Assembly (NCBI GenBank): GCA_004335635.1
Contig: QAXH01001226.1
Location: 1 to 26,637 of the forward strand
Direction of reading: 5' to 3'
DNA from: Chloromonas sp. AAM2
Lineage: Eukaryota > Chlorophyta > Chlorophyceae > Chlamydomonadales > Chlamydomonadaceae
Length of the DNA stretch: 26,637 nucleotides
This document shows, piece by piece, positions 1 through 10,199 of the stretch. Position numbers and translations under genes: made by a program. The notes under the pieces are model-generated. The model saw nothing but the letters and a program-made list of their open reading frames with translations, was not told the DNA's origin and did not search any database. Every line of letters starts with the position of its first letter. The stretch's first letter is position 1.

Positions 1-148
1 CAGCCTGCAGGTCTGCTGGGCGAGCAATGACATGCGCTGAGCTCACAAAAACCAGTACAGCCTACAGGTGCGCTGAGTGGCAATAACAGGCTTTTAGCAC
101 ATGAAAACAGCAGAGCCTGCAGGTGTGCTGAGCAACAACAGCCTGGGA
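1..148 (-). repeat. Partial units of the ~53-bp minisatellite, inverted
   Basis: Read on the minus strand, this stretch carries two to three imperfect units with the same pattern as the array at 11.0-12.06 kb: a CTGCAGGCTG core, then a GAGCTC or CTTCAGGCTC-like block, then TTATTGC or TCATTGC. The orientation is opposite to the main array. It is truncated by the window edge, so its real length is unknown. Confidence 0.5.
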
Positions 149-149
149 C

Positions 150-1000
150 AAAGACAACAGTGGGTGTTGATACACTCACTGCGGTTGCTAGCCAGCATGC
201 ACCAGCTTCCCACCCGACTGCTAGAGCAAGGATGGTGACTGAAAACTAAGTCAAGACAACATACTGTCTGTAACAAGAGACTGTATGAAAGCTGAACACC
301 TGGGGGACTTGCTGGAACCAACCAATTGTGTGGTGACTTGTTTTCAAGCCATTGTGGGGGTGCCCACCTGCAAGTTGCGAGCTTGGGGTGTGGAAAAAAG
401 GGCAGCAGCCCATGACAGGCCACCTGCAGTCCAGTGGCAGCACCTGCGGCGACGTCGCACATGCGCGCAAGCAACCATTGTTGTTGCAGCGCTGCCAACA
501 GAACCAGTTGTGCCTGCAGGGTTGCTGCCTGCGCTGCAACCGCAGCTTGCTTGCTGAGGAGCAACACACCACTGAATTTGCAGAGCACAGACCCACAGCA
601 AGAGGTACTGTGATGCACCTTTGGCAGCTGCTGCCACTGCTGCTGCAGTTGCTGATTGTGTTGCCTCCTACCTGCAGCATTATACTGCGGGCTTCGTGGT
701 CAGAAAAGGGTAGCGCATTCGCACCTGGCCTCCACATGCCAGTAATGCCATCTGCGTGTGCAGCACATACAGACAGGCACTGGTTCTGAATGATGTATAC
801 AGGTCTCAGTGCTGCCAAATGACGGTCAGGTGTGCCTGCAGCAAGTTGCTGGACAAACTCCATGGGCACCAGCATGCATAGCAGGTGCAGGCCAAAGAGG
901 CATTGAAAGCAGGACGTCAGAGCTGCCACAGCACAGCATACGTCACCGCTGACATGCAGAAGCAACTTACATTCGCCATGCAGTGTCTATGGATGTAGAA
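150..1000 (-). pseudogene. Decayed copy A of an unrecognised repeated element, best-preserved exon at about 672-938
   Basis: The minus strand here is collinear with plus-strand copies at 12.9-13.1 kb and 15.3-15.8 kb, so it is an inverted copy of the same element. It keeps the longest open stretch of the family. A minus-strand frame runs from about 965 to a GTAGGA splice-donor-like site at 671, reading through LFGLHLLCML, EFVQQL, LRPVYII, CLSVCAAH and MWRPGANALPF. The 15.4-15.6 kb copy shows recognisable but frame-broken relatives of these peptides, such as LRPVYII and CLSVC or PVCMC. Outside this exon-like piece the frames are closed. I do not recognise the protein family. A decayed transposon exon is the best guess, and part of a broken host gene family is the alternative. 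Confidence 0.45.
235..352 (-). repeat. Palindrome-bounded ~120-bp module, copy A (inverted)
   Basis: One end reads GTGACTGAAAACTAAGTC and the other GGTGACTTGTTTTCAAGCC on the plus strand. The interior matches the reverse complement of the modules at 13.0, 15.6, 16.4 and 18.2 kb: a GGGGGACTT block, then TGAAAG, ACTGTATG and CTGTCTGTAAC. The flank CCAGCTTCC..CTGCTAGAGCAAGGATG is also shared. This is one of five copies in the window. Confidence 0.65.
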
Positions 1001-1198
1001 GGCATTGGGCAATCTCACCACAGCATGCAGGTTGGACTACTGCATGAGCAACACTGTGCAGGAAACAACAACACACACCTTCCTGTACTTTTGAACAGCA
1101 AACACAGCACTCATTATTTTCTGCTGTCATGCACGTTGCATAGTGCCTGATGGAGCAGGGCATTTCACGATTTCCATCAGCAAAGGCGAAACACCTGA

Positions 1199-1412
1199 CC
1201 TCCTACCAAGCGCTCCTACCATCCACTCCTACCATGCACTCCTACCATGCACTCCTAACATGCACTCCTAACATGTGCATTCCTACCATGCGCTCATACC
1301 ATGCACGCCTACCATGCACGCCTATCATGCACTCCCAACACGTGCACTCCCAACATGCGCTCCCAACATGCGCTCCCAACATGCGCTCCCAACATGTGCT
1401 CCCAACATGCGC
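1199..1412 (+). repeat. 13-bp minisatellite, about 16 units
   Basis: Tandem imperfect units of 13 bases (a few are 15) run through this stretch. They grade from CTCCTACCATGCA on the left to CTCCCAACATGCG on the right. The right-hand unit type is the reverse complement of the array inside intron 3 of the PHD-finger gene near 24.55-24.69 kb. Reading frames across the array (HALPTCAPNMRSQ-type peptides) are by-products of the repeat and not a gene. Confidence 0.8.
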
Positions 1413-2009
1413 TCCTGCTGCACATCCCTACCAACTAGCAGCCTGTGCATTCACAAAATGTTAGAAAGCAGCAGCCCATCTAATCATGCTCCTGTGCATG
1501 CAGTACCAGCACTTTGTACCTGCAGAAGCTGTGGTGCAGTGTCCTGCTACGTTGAGTCCATACGCCTGCAGCCCGCCGCCACCGCCATCCCTGCCACTGC
1601 TGCATCGGCTACAGCAGGTCTCCCTGCATGCAGGCATTCATGGCGGCATTGGTTCAAGAAGTAACCAGTCAGTAAGGAGTGCACAGGTACATGCCGCTGC
1701 AAAATGGTAGTCAGCAGCGTGTCCTGTCCTGTCCTTACAGGTTGCCACAGCTGGGCAGAGTACACAATCTGCTGCTGCAGCAACGACAGCAGTAGCGGCT
1801 GAGTGAACTGGCACCCACTGCACCAGCTGATGGTCCCATCCATGTAAGGACGTATCCTGCCACCCACCTGCTGTGCCCCTTCCATGGTGCACGACCATGC
1901 CATGCGAAGAGTGTGTCCACATGAGGCTCACAGCCATGGCTCCATTGTTGCTTCACCTGTTTGTCAGGCCATGACAACCAGTCTGCTGTGATGCATGCTG
2001 CAGCCCCAA
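1413..2009. other. No confident gene; low-complexity spacer
   Basis: About 600 bases with no convincing coding signal. A minus-strand frame at roughly 1547-1903 includes the peptide QVGGRIRPYMDGTISWC, which looks more protein-like than its surroundings, but I could not place start or splice signals around it. It may be a relic exon. Confidence 0.4.
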
Positions 2010-2360
2010 CTAAGCTGCTGCCTGCCAATCAGAGGCTGAGATGGATCCATCCCAGGCAGAACATGCATGAAGAATGATAATGGGACCAAGTCCTGGCTGT
2101 TTGGCATGTTTACTGCTGAAATATGATGTGCTCAAGTGCTGAGCTGTTGACAGTGCAGGGGCACACATTTCTGCAGTCTCCCTGAGCTGCGGTTGGGGAC
2201 GGTTTGGCATGTTTGCCTTGGACCTCATTTCCCAGAGCCACCACACAAAACCTGTACAGCTGCAAGCAGCGCGACACGGAACTGATACTGTGTCTGTTTG
2301 TTGCACCATCAGCAGGTTGTGCATTTGCTGCATCAGGGCATCAATATCCAGTTCTGCCAT
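2010..2360 (-). CDS. Doubtful hypothetical ORF, 116 residues
   Basis: An ATG-started minus-strand frame of 116 residues begins MAELDIDALMQQMHNLL, which has a plausible amphipathic protein-like start, and becomes compositionally odd (Cys, Trp and Ser rich) after about residue 30. It could be a first exon joined to pieces further left on the minus strand, for example the QVGGRIRPYMDG piece near 1.8 kb, or it could be chance. No family is recognised and no neighbour supports a role. Confidence 0.2.
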   Translation of the reverse strand: MAELDIDALMQQMHNLLMVQQTDTVSVPCRAACSCTGFVWWLWEMRSKANMPNRPQPQLRETAEMCAPALSTAQHLSTSYFSSKHAKQPGLGPIIILHACSAWDGSISASDWQAAA

Positions 2361-2882
2361 AGTCTTGATAGTAGCTTCCTGGCAAGGGGCTGCCTAGGGC
2401 AGCCTGCAGTGATGGATTCTAGGTGAGTAGCAGCATTTCTTATGGTTTCGCGCTCAGCTCAGCCAGTTTGTGCAGCGATGACTGGAGAAAGGCAACTGGG
2501 GTTTTCCGCGATGTTGGAGGGCTTTGCCAGCACATGCTGCCCCAGCTGCCAGCCTCGACAGCACCACAGTTTATGCTTGTTGCTGGTCACAACAAGGAGC
2601 TGCTGCAAGGGCAGTGTTTAGCAGTTCAGGAGTTCAGGAGTTCAGCAGCAGCGATCTTCAATCAGCATGTAACCCTGTCATTGTGCCACTGCATGCAGGC
2701 AAGGCGTGGGTGCCAGGGCTACCCACCAGGTATGCGCTTGATGGCCATGATGCATTGCTTGCAGTCTGCATTGAAGTCAGGCACAAGAAAGGCTGTGCTG
2801 ATGCACCAACCTGCAGCCTGTGTCCCACTATTGATGCCGCTGCTTACTGTTCCTGCAGGCTCCTGCTGCCCCAACATGCCCC
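2361..2882. other. Region upstream of the Crinkler-like gene; possible unmapped 5' exons
   Basis: Two overlapping plus-strand frames stay open here (about 2423-2998 and 2524-2907), and several acceptor/donor-like sites are present, for example TTCCTGCAG ending near 2860. They may contain 5' UTR or further 5' exons of the downstream gene. I could not choose a frame, so nothing is called as coding before 2883. Confidence 0.3.
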
Positions 2883-3345
2883 ATGCCGCGCCGCCAGTGT
2901 GCTGTGAATGTGGTGAGTATGCCCTGAGCTCTGATTCCCAGCATATCGGCATCTGTGCTTCAGCAGCAGCACGCACACTGCTTGGACACGCTAGCTGAAC
3001 CTGTGCATGCTACCATGCCTTTTGCTGCACAGGTGGCAGCACAACTTGGCCACAAGGCCGTGTGGCCAGTGCTGCCTGTGCCCGGGTGAGCTGGGGATGG
3101 AGTCATGATGGACCACTTGCTGTTTCCAGCCATCGCAGCTGTTAGCCAGCCAGGCTGACATGTTTTCATCGCAGCGTGTGGGCCTGTTTCTGGCAGCCAA
3201 TAGTTCCAATTATCTCAGCACGGCAGCAGCACCTGACCCTGGACCTGTCAGTAAGGTTCAGCAGCATGTCTGCCTGTCATGACGCCTTGGGTGCTGCACA
3301 GCTTGCATTTGTTCAACCTGATCAAGTTCATTGTTGACCTCGCTG

Positions 3346-3377
<32 letters not shown>

Positions 3378-6225
3378 AGGCAAGGTGTGGAGGAGTGGAG
3401 TGCCACCAGGGGCGCCGCGGCTGTGCCGCTGTTCCTGCGGCACCTGGATACATATGGCAAGCAGCAGGAGCAGGCAGCCCGCACACAGAAGTACGAGGAG
3501 GCACGCGCTGTGTACGAGTACGCCCACAACTACTTCAGGAGGCGGCGTGCAGCTGCTGAGGAGGCGTTCAGGAGACTGCTGCACCATATAGCAGAGGCGG
3601 ATGCGCAGGTAGGTGCTGGGGCTGGCGTTATGGGGTTTGCAGCAGCAGCGTACCAGTGGTGATGGTGGTGGTGCAGCCAGCCAGGTGAGCAGCTGTAGCG
3701 AGGTGGCAGTGGTCAGCTGTTTGCCCTGTGATGCTTCATGTCTACTACTGCACTGAGCTCCATCACCGTGTCCTGCGCGCCTGCAGAAGGAGCGTCACAA
3801 GCTGCTGCGGGCATTGCAGCTGTCAGTTTGGCGCGCAGCTGGCACTGCTGCTTTTGTGACTGCTGCTGCTGAGGCTGTTGCGGGCTTGGGCGTGGCTCCT
3901 GCCACTAGCGCACAGTGACTCAAGGCTTGCACTGCATTTGCTGTCCCATCACTCTTTGCTTGTTTTGTGTGATATTTGTTTTGCAGCACTTCATTCAGCA
4001 ATGCCCTGGTGCTACTCATCAACATACAGCAGAGCCTTGAGTGTTTATCCAGCATTGACCAGCATTGTGGTTGCTGCCAGTCAGCTAGCTGCCTTTGTAA
4101 CTAGTGCAACTCTTGTGCCATCGATGAGATGATACACACTTCAGCCTTCTCACTCCCCTTTGTTGCTGTGCCTTGTGTGCAGGTCTGCGGCATATGCTGC
4201 TGCCACTGGCGAGGGTGCTGCACCTGGTGCTGCTGTGGTGGCTGCAGCGCTGCCCAGTCTACCTGTGCGTGGGGCATCGTCTGTGCGCACCCTGGCAGTA
4301 CCTAAGCGCAGGCGCGTGTGGCACAGCGCCTGCCCAAGCCGCACAGCAGCTGCACGTTGGTCAGCCGCAGCGGTGCATGCTGCTACTCAGCAGCCTGGCA
4401 GCGGTGAGTCTGATATCTGGTGACGCAGATGCACAGCAGCAGTGTCTGAAGCCTATACGCTGGCATGTGCATGACTAAAGGTGCTATCCCTTTCAGCCTT
4501 CTTTCTTTTGTGCCTGTGGTGCCAGCTGTACCGCACACCATGCATTTGGTGCTTGCAGCAATACTCTCTGTGCTACCACGTGCACCACGCTGCAACATGC
4601 AACTGTTTGTATTGTCCCCTGCACCCTGCGCTGCCTACAGGCATGCCCACTGACGAGCCATGGCTTGCTAAGCTCATTTCACATGTGACTGATGAAGATG
4701 TCGGGCAGCTGCTGCGCGACAACAAGGACAAGCTGAAGGAGAAGGGGCTGACCACCGCCGCTGGCCTCAGTAGCACGACCCAAGATCGCTTGGAAGAGTT
4801 TGACATTCTACCTGGTCATGCAGCAGCCATCAAGGCAGCCTTCCCAGGTGCAGGTGCGCGCTGCCAGCATCATCAGCTGCAGCTCCAGAACCCGCATGTG
4901 CGCTGGATGCGCCCCCGCACATACACATGATAGTCACATGGCACTCACATGCTGCAGCAGCACCTCCAGTGCTCAGCAGCAGCATCCTGCATGGGCTGCT
5001 GCGTGAGTTGATGGGACATGTGATATGCTGCTGAGTACAGTGGTGGTATCCTGCTGGGAGTTGATATGCTGCTGGTGCTGCACACGTATGGCACCTGTAA
5101 GGGTTGCAGCAGCAGCTTGCAGCAGCTCGCATCATGAGCTGCTGCACCATGCTTTACAGTGATGACTGCGCTTCATGTCTTGGCTGAAGCTGTAGGTGAT
5201 CGCCAGCAGTAATCAGGGAAGCACAGGCATGCTGTGCCAGTGCAGCAATCATATGTGCGGTTCCAGCATCAGCGCTGCTTTTTTCTTTGTGTGCCTGTGT
5301 GCAGGAGGAGGAGGAGGTCTGCCCACTGATCCTGCTCAGCTGCGTGCAAGAGCAAAAGTACTCAGTGGTGAGTGTTGCCAATCCCCAACCAATAGCGCCC
5401 ATGGGGGTGGCAGGCAGCCACTGTTTACTGGTGCGCATGGCTGTGGGCGGCAGCATTGGAGCAGCAGCATGCTGTGCACGTTTGTGCCAGCAGCTTCACC
5501 AGCTGAACGGGTGTTCTCCTGCTGCTGCATTGCAGGGTTGAAGGAGTATGCCAAGCTCCTGTTGGCAGCTGGCAAGAAGCTCGCTGCACGCACGGAGGAG
5601 CAGAAAGAGGTTGCTGCTGATGACCCCTCCCGCGTGGTGGAGCTGTCATCACGAGACCTCAGACTGCTTGGACTCCCACTTCCTGCCAGCATGATAGTCC
5701 GCAAGCTCGTCAACAGGAGGTGCTACGACCAGCTTCTGGACATCATTGCACAGAGGTTCAAGGAGGACCCTCTGTGGTCGCTGGTGCTCACAGGTGACTC
5801 ACAGCAGCCAACTGTATGCACACGTGCGTGCATGCGCATATGCGCACACAACACTGCGCATCCCAGACCCCGTGGCACATGCAACCGGCCTGCGCAGTGT
5901 GTGCGCGTTTGCAGCTGTCTGCAGCATGTGCTGCATGCATCACAGTTGATCCTGTGCAGATGTCACGTGCATACCTGCCTGTTGCAATGCCCGGCATGTT
6001 GCCACACATTCATGTCCCAACAATGCTGATGCTGTCACTGCGGTCCTTCACTACACATGAAGGCAGTGGTGGTATCATGATTGTGGTTACATTGCAGGTG
6101 ACCCTGGCATTGGCAAATCCACCGTTGGCATCATCCTGGTGTGCTGGCTGGCTCAGCTGAAGCAGAAGTTTGTCTACAAGTATGTGGGACGCATGCCAGC
6201 AGCCATGTGCTTTGTTTGTCTTACC

Positions 6226-6259
<34 letters not shown>

Positions 6260-9058
6260 TGCAGCTCAGGCGACTGTGACCTGCATGTTGTGTTTGTGAT
6301 GATAGCAGCAGGTCCAAATCAAACCTGCACCTGGGGGAGAGCCCCACCATTCATGGCTGATGCAAGTGCACAACAGCTCATGCATACATGCGCTGTTGCG
6401 TGCTGAACATTCTGGCTATAATGCAGGTACTTTGACCCAACGCTTGCTCGCGACCTGCCTGTCATGGCGTACTTTGACTTCACCGACCCCAACAATGTTC
6501 AAGTGGACTATGCCCAGCCGCAAGATGTCGCTGACGCTTCAAGGATTTCATGTCAGTGGTCAAGCTCGCAGCCACGTTACAGCCAGGCATGTCATGTTGA
6601 ATGACATGGGAGTGCACCTTTCACAGCTGCATCATGACATGATATGCGCAAATGCATCCCAGTTGTGTTTTTCTTCCCACCATATGAACAGAACTGCTGC
6701 TCTTGCAGCCTGTTCATGCATGCATGCACGGCCTGTTCTGCCTTTCACAACTGTATTGCTTGTATTTGTGCATATTCTTTGCGCTTGCAGCCAAGGTGCT
6801 TGCTGAGCCAGACACATGGCAGCTGTTGGATGGGAAGGCAGGTGCTGGCCAGTTCACTGGTAAATCGCGCACCATTGTTGTGACATCACCCAGCCAGACA
6901 AACTGGAACGAGTTTGGCAAGACAAGGTGGGTGCATGCGTGCAGTCACAGGAGGTCCTGCTGTTGCAGTGGGGCTGCTGTTCAGCAAACAGCTGCTGGTA
7001 TTCACCTAGAAGCCAGCGTGATGCTGGCAGCAATGGCAATGCAATGCTTACTGCAGGGATCCTGCAGCCTGCTGGCAGCACGCCATTCTCTGTACTTCTG
7101 AGCATACTTTTGCAGTTGTGCTCACTGCTGCTGCAATGCTGTTGCACACTGTGCCCTGCAGCTATGAAGGCAAGTCTGCTGTGATGGTCAAGTGGGTACC
7201 AGCATGGGGCAAGAACGAGCTGCTGCTTGCAGCCGAGCATGTGCTGCTCGCTGATGCGGATGTGGTTGAGTCCAGGTTTGCAGACTTTGGCGGCAGCGTG
7301 CGCTTTGTGTTGGCTGACCGCACTAAGACGGTGGAGGCTCTGCTGTCAGAGGTGAGCCCAGAGGATGCTGTGAAGATCATCAAGGCAAACGACGAGGGCG
7401 AGCGCTCCACTATCCGCCACACCTTTGTCACTGCACAGGTGCGAGCAGGAAGCGGCATCGTCATATGAGCCCTAGGTGATGGAGCTGCCCATGCCGCATG
7501 ATACACTCTGAGCAGGCATGTGCAGCTGCCTGCCTTGTCCATTCAATTCTTGTGTGAATGTGCAGCTTGATTGCCTGCCTCATCATATGTGTGTCATCTG
7601 CACTGTGCTGACGACTCACCCTTGTGCGCATGCACCATGTGGCACCAAGCAGACAGCCTGCACCTTTTAGTTTGCCTTTCACAGCATAGCCCAGCCTGCC
7701 TGGCAGTGAAGCAGCGCCAGACAAGGCATGATGTGCAGGTTTGCCAGCAGCAACAGTAATGTCAATGCTCCATGTGCACAGCTTGCAGGCTTCAATGCAG
7801 AATGGCATCCTGCACTGTGTTGCTGCATCACCATGTCATGCTTGCAGCTGCGTTGACACTGTGTACATGCTCGCCATAAATGCAAGTATGCTATGATGGC
7901 AGCAAAGGAAAGCAGCACCTTCTGATGGCATGAACTATGCCATGCGTGCCTTCTACCACTGCTGTGTGCGGCACACTACAGGTGGACACCCAGTTTGGCT
8001 TCCAAGGCTTCCGTCTGCCGCCCAGCAAGATTGCAGCAGGGCTGTTCAAGAAAGCGGAGGTGTTCAAGCGCGGTCTGCTGGCTGACATGTTCCGCATTGG
8101 CGCTAACGACTCCAAGCTGGCAGGCATGCTGCAAGCTCTGTTTGAGCAGAACTGCCATATGCTGCAGCTTGAGGGGGTGGAGGCAGCTGTGGGAGTCAAG
8201 CTCACAGTGGACAGCATCCGCCACCTGCCACCTCCCTTGCCACCAGCAGCGCAGCAGCAGGCACCCACCACCCCCGCCCGCCCGTCCACACCAACCACCC
8301 CACCAGCAGCGGCACCCGCCAGCCCGCCCGCCAGCCCGTCCACACCTACCAGCTCACCAGCAGTGCAGCAGGCAGCCACCACCCCTGCCAGCCCGTCCAC
8401 ACCTACCAGTTTAGAGGAGATCGCTGCTGTCATGGCTGTGGTGTTCAACCTACCAAAGCCACTCTGCTACAACAGCACGCTCACAGACTTGCGGGTACCT
8501 CTGCAGTACGTACAGCCTGCATATGGCCAAGGGGCTTGGGATGCGTTCATCTGCAGCACGCCCATTGGTTTCATCATCATGCAGTACACCTATGACCCGC
8601 AGCACGATGTCAAGATTGAGTTCATCCTGGCGCTGCTGAAGCGCATCCGGGCTGTGGACGCACAGGCGCCCGTGCACCTGGTGTTTGGGGTGCCCGTAGA
8701 TCCGCCCCTGCCCTTCCAGCAGTTCAAGTGGCGCCCATACAACCAGGAGGTGACCACCACGACAACAGTTGACGGCAAGCAGGTGTCCGTCACAGACCGC
8801 AAGGACAGCTGGGACCGGCTGCCAGCGGAGGTGCAGCGCATCACGCAGTGGGTGGTGAAGCTTCCAACGGCTGCACCAAGCGCAGCCAGTGGTACCTTGC
8901 CTCAGCTGGCGGTGCAAGAAGCTGTTGCAAAGACATCACAGTTGTGGGAGATGTCAAACGAGGAATTGGAGGCTGAGCTAGCCAGGCTTGGGATACGTGT
9001 AACTGGCAGCAAGAAGTTCAAGGTAGGCAGGATTCTTGAGAAGGAGGGCTTGCTGTAG
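2883..9058 (+). CDS. Crinkler/RHS-type P-loop NTPase fused to a restriction-endonuclease-like domain (13 exons, ~930 residues)
   Basis: Proposed exons are 2883-2912, 3033-3085, 3380-3608, 3787-3821, 4183-4403, 4641-4847 (or 4853), 5305-5367, 5536-5793, 6098-6179, 6427-6551, 6791-6926, 7162-7438 and 7982-9058. Every junction is GT-AG and the phases agree, giving about 930 residues. Seen in order: a Lys/Arg/Glu-rich coiled-coil-like N-terminus (about 40-115); a basic patch KRRR; a SAM-like helical domain (about 195-258); Walker A GDPGIGKST with K372; a SPSQTNW strand motif (about 470); an ESRFADFGGSVRFVL block typical of CRN/RHS NTPases; a Pro/Ser/Thr repeat linker (about 650-720); a nuclease-like domain with D759, Q773-x-T775 and H780; and a SAP-like tail MSNEELEAELARLG. 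Known: in this family the NTPase partners a nuclease that acts on DNA, often in the nucleus. Inferred: the same here. No signal peptide or LxLFLAK header is visible. Exons from 4641 onward are secure. The first two are tentative, and ATG 4643 is an alternative start. TGTAA at 9505 may be the polyadenylation signal. Confidence 0.8.
3347..3379 (+). repeat. (TGC)n tract forming the 3' splice site of intron 2
   Basis: About ten TGC triplets run directly into the CAG acceptor of the third exon of the Crinkler-like gene, so the microsatellite stands in for the polypyrimidine tract. Length changes here would alter the splice signal and not the protein. Confidence 0.7.
6230..6258 (+). repeat. (CAG)n tract in intron 9 of the Crinkler-like gene
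   Basis: About nine CAG triplets lie some 50 bases after the GTATGT donor at 6180. Reading through them gives poly-Ser or poly-Gln, but the phase-correct splice to 6427 removes them. Confidence 0.75.
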
Positions 9059-9670
9059 GTAGTGCCACTGGTGGTGGTGCAGGAGAGTCCATGGAATGAA
9101 CAGTCCACCGGTCTGAGCATTGGACCACTGACAGGACTTCCGTTGGTGCACTTGAATAGCAGCATGCGCTTGCACATAACATCATACCATATACTTGAGC
9201 TGTTTCTGCCATCATGATCTGCCAATGAGGTTGTGTTGGTTATTGTTATACAACGTTTGTTTCAACGCTTGCATGCCAACATTTCTGCCCATAGGGTGCT
9301 TGAGCAAGCATTTTTGTATATTGTTCTGAGGCTCCAGTTGGAGTGGCTACAGCGACTGGCAAACAGCCTGTTGCTTTTGCATTCATGCATCATACATTCT
9401 TGCACTCCCTTAGAATGCCGTGGGCGTACTGTGCGCCACTACTGCCAAATGCATGCTGTGCAACAGCAGCAGCAGCAGCAGCAGCCATTATGACGTCATG
9501 TTCATGTAATGTCATGTTAACAGTGCAATGTGCTTGCATTGCTGCTCACAAGCAGGGTTGCTGAATTGATGGCGTGTGGTGTGGATGTGAACAGCAGACG
9601 TTAATGTGTGCATGATTTCATCACAGCTGTACAGCACAAGTATCCCTCTGGTGTGGTCCTCAAGCAGATC
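9059..9670. other. 3' flank of the Crinkler-like gene
   Basis: No gene is seen. There is a short CAG tract (about 9464-9485) and a TGTAA motif at 9505-9509, the usual green-algal polyadenylation signal. Just before the AAAG tract, a short plus-strand frame reads AVQHKYPSGVVLKQIKE after a TCACAG acceptor-like site, which looks like an exon relic. Confidence 0.4.
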
Positions 9671-9810
<140 letters not shown>

Positions 9811-10199
9811 AGAAATCCCGTACGCCTTTGGCGCCTAGGGGATCAGCAGCAGCAAGCTGCAATGCAATGAGCATATGACTTCACTGTTTGCTGACCAGGC
9901 AAGACCTCAGCTGCACGCTGCCAACTCTACAGCAGGAGCATCACATCAACATCAATCATGAGTGTACGTCAGCCTGTGAGTAGCACTTACTGTCATGCCG
10001 CCAAGCACAAATGATAATACTAGCAAGTCTACTCAGATACGTGCACCAGTTCCTGGCTTGTTTAGTTGCCACAGGGCACAGTTCGCATGGCTGTTTCAAC
10101 TCTTGCCAAGAGTCTTGGTGAGTCCAATCCAACCCAACTTCCACCCCAACTTGAACCCAACTTCCACCCCAACATCAGCCCAACACGAAATCAGCTGCA
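9811..10199. other. Spacer with possible relic exons and a short Pro/Asn-type repeat
   Basis: A short exon-like piece, GTVRMAVSTLAKSLG, lies at about 10073-10119 between a CCACAG acceptor and a GTGAGT donor. It is followed by an imperfect tandem repeat of CCCAACTTCCACC type at about 10128-10186. Nothing else is recognisable. Confidence 0.35.

Noticed and set aside
3787..3918. Reading exon 4 of the Crinkler-like gene straight through to a stop at 3916-3918, giving a separate small upstream gene.
   Set aside because: A GTCAGT donor after 3821 gives a phase-matched join to 4183 and a continuous frame. A second exon of the same gene ends at GTCAGT as well. The read-through remains possible but less likely.
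7891..8448. 185-residue minus-strand frame rich in Gly/Val/Ala.
   Set aside because: It is antisense to the Pro/Ser/Thr linker exon of the Crinkler-like gene, and its composition simply mirrors that repeat.
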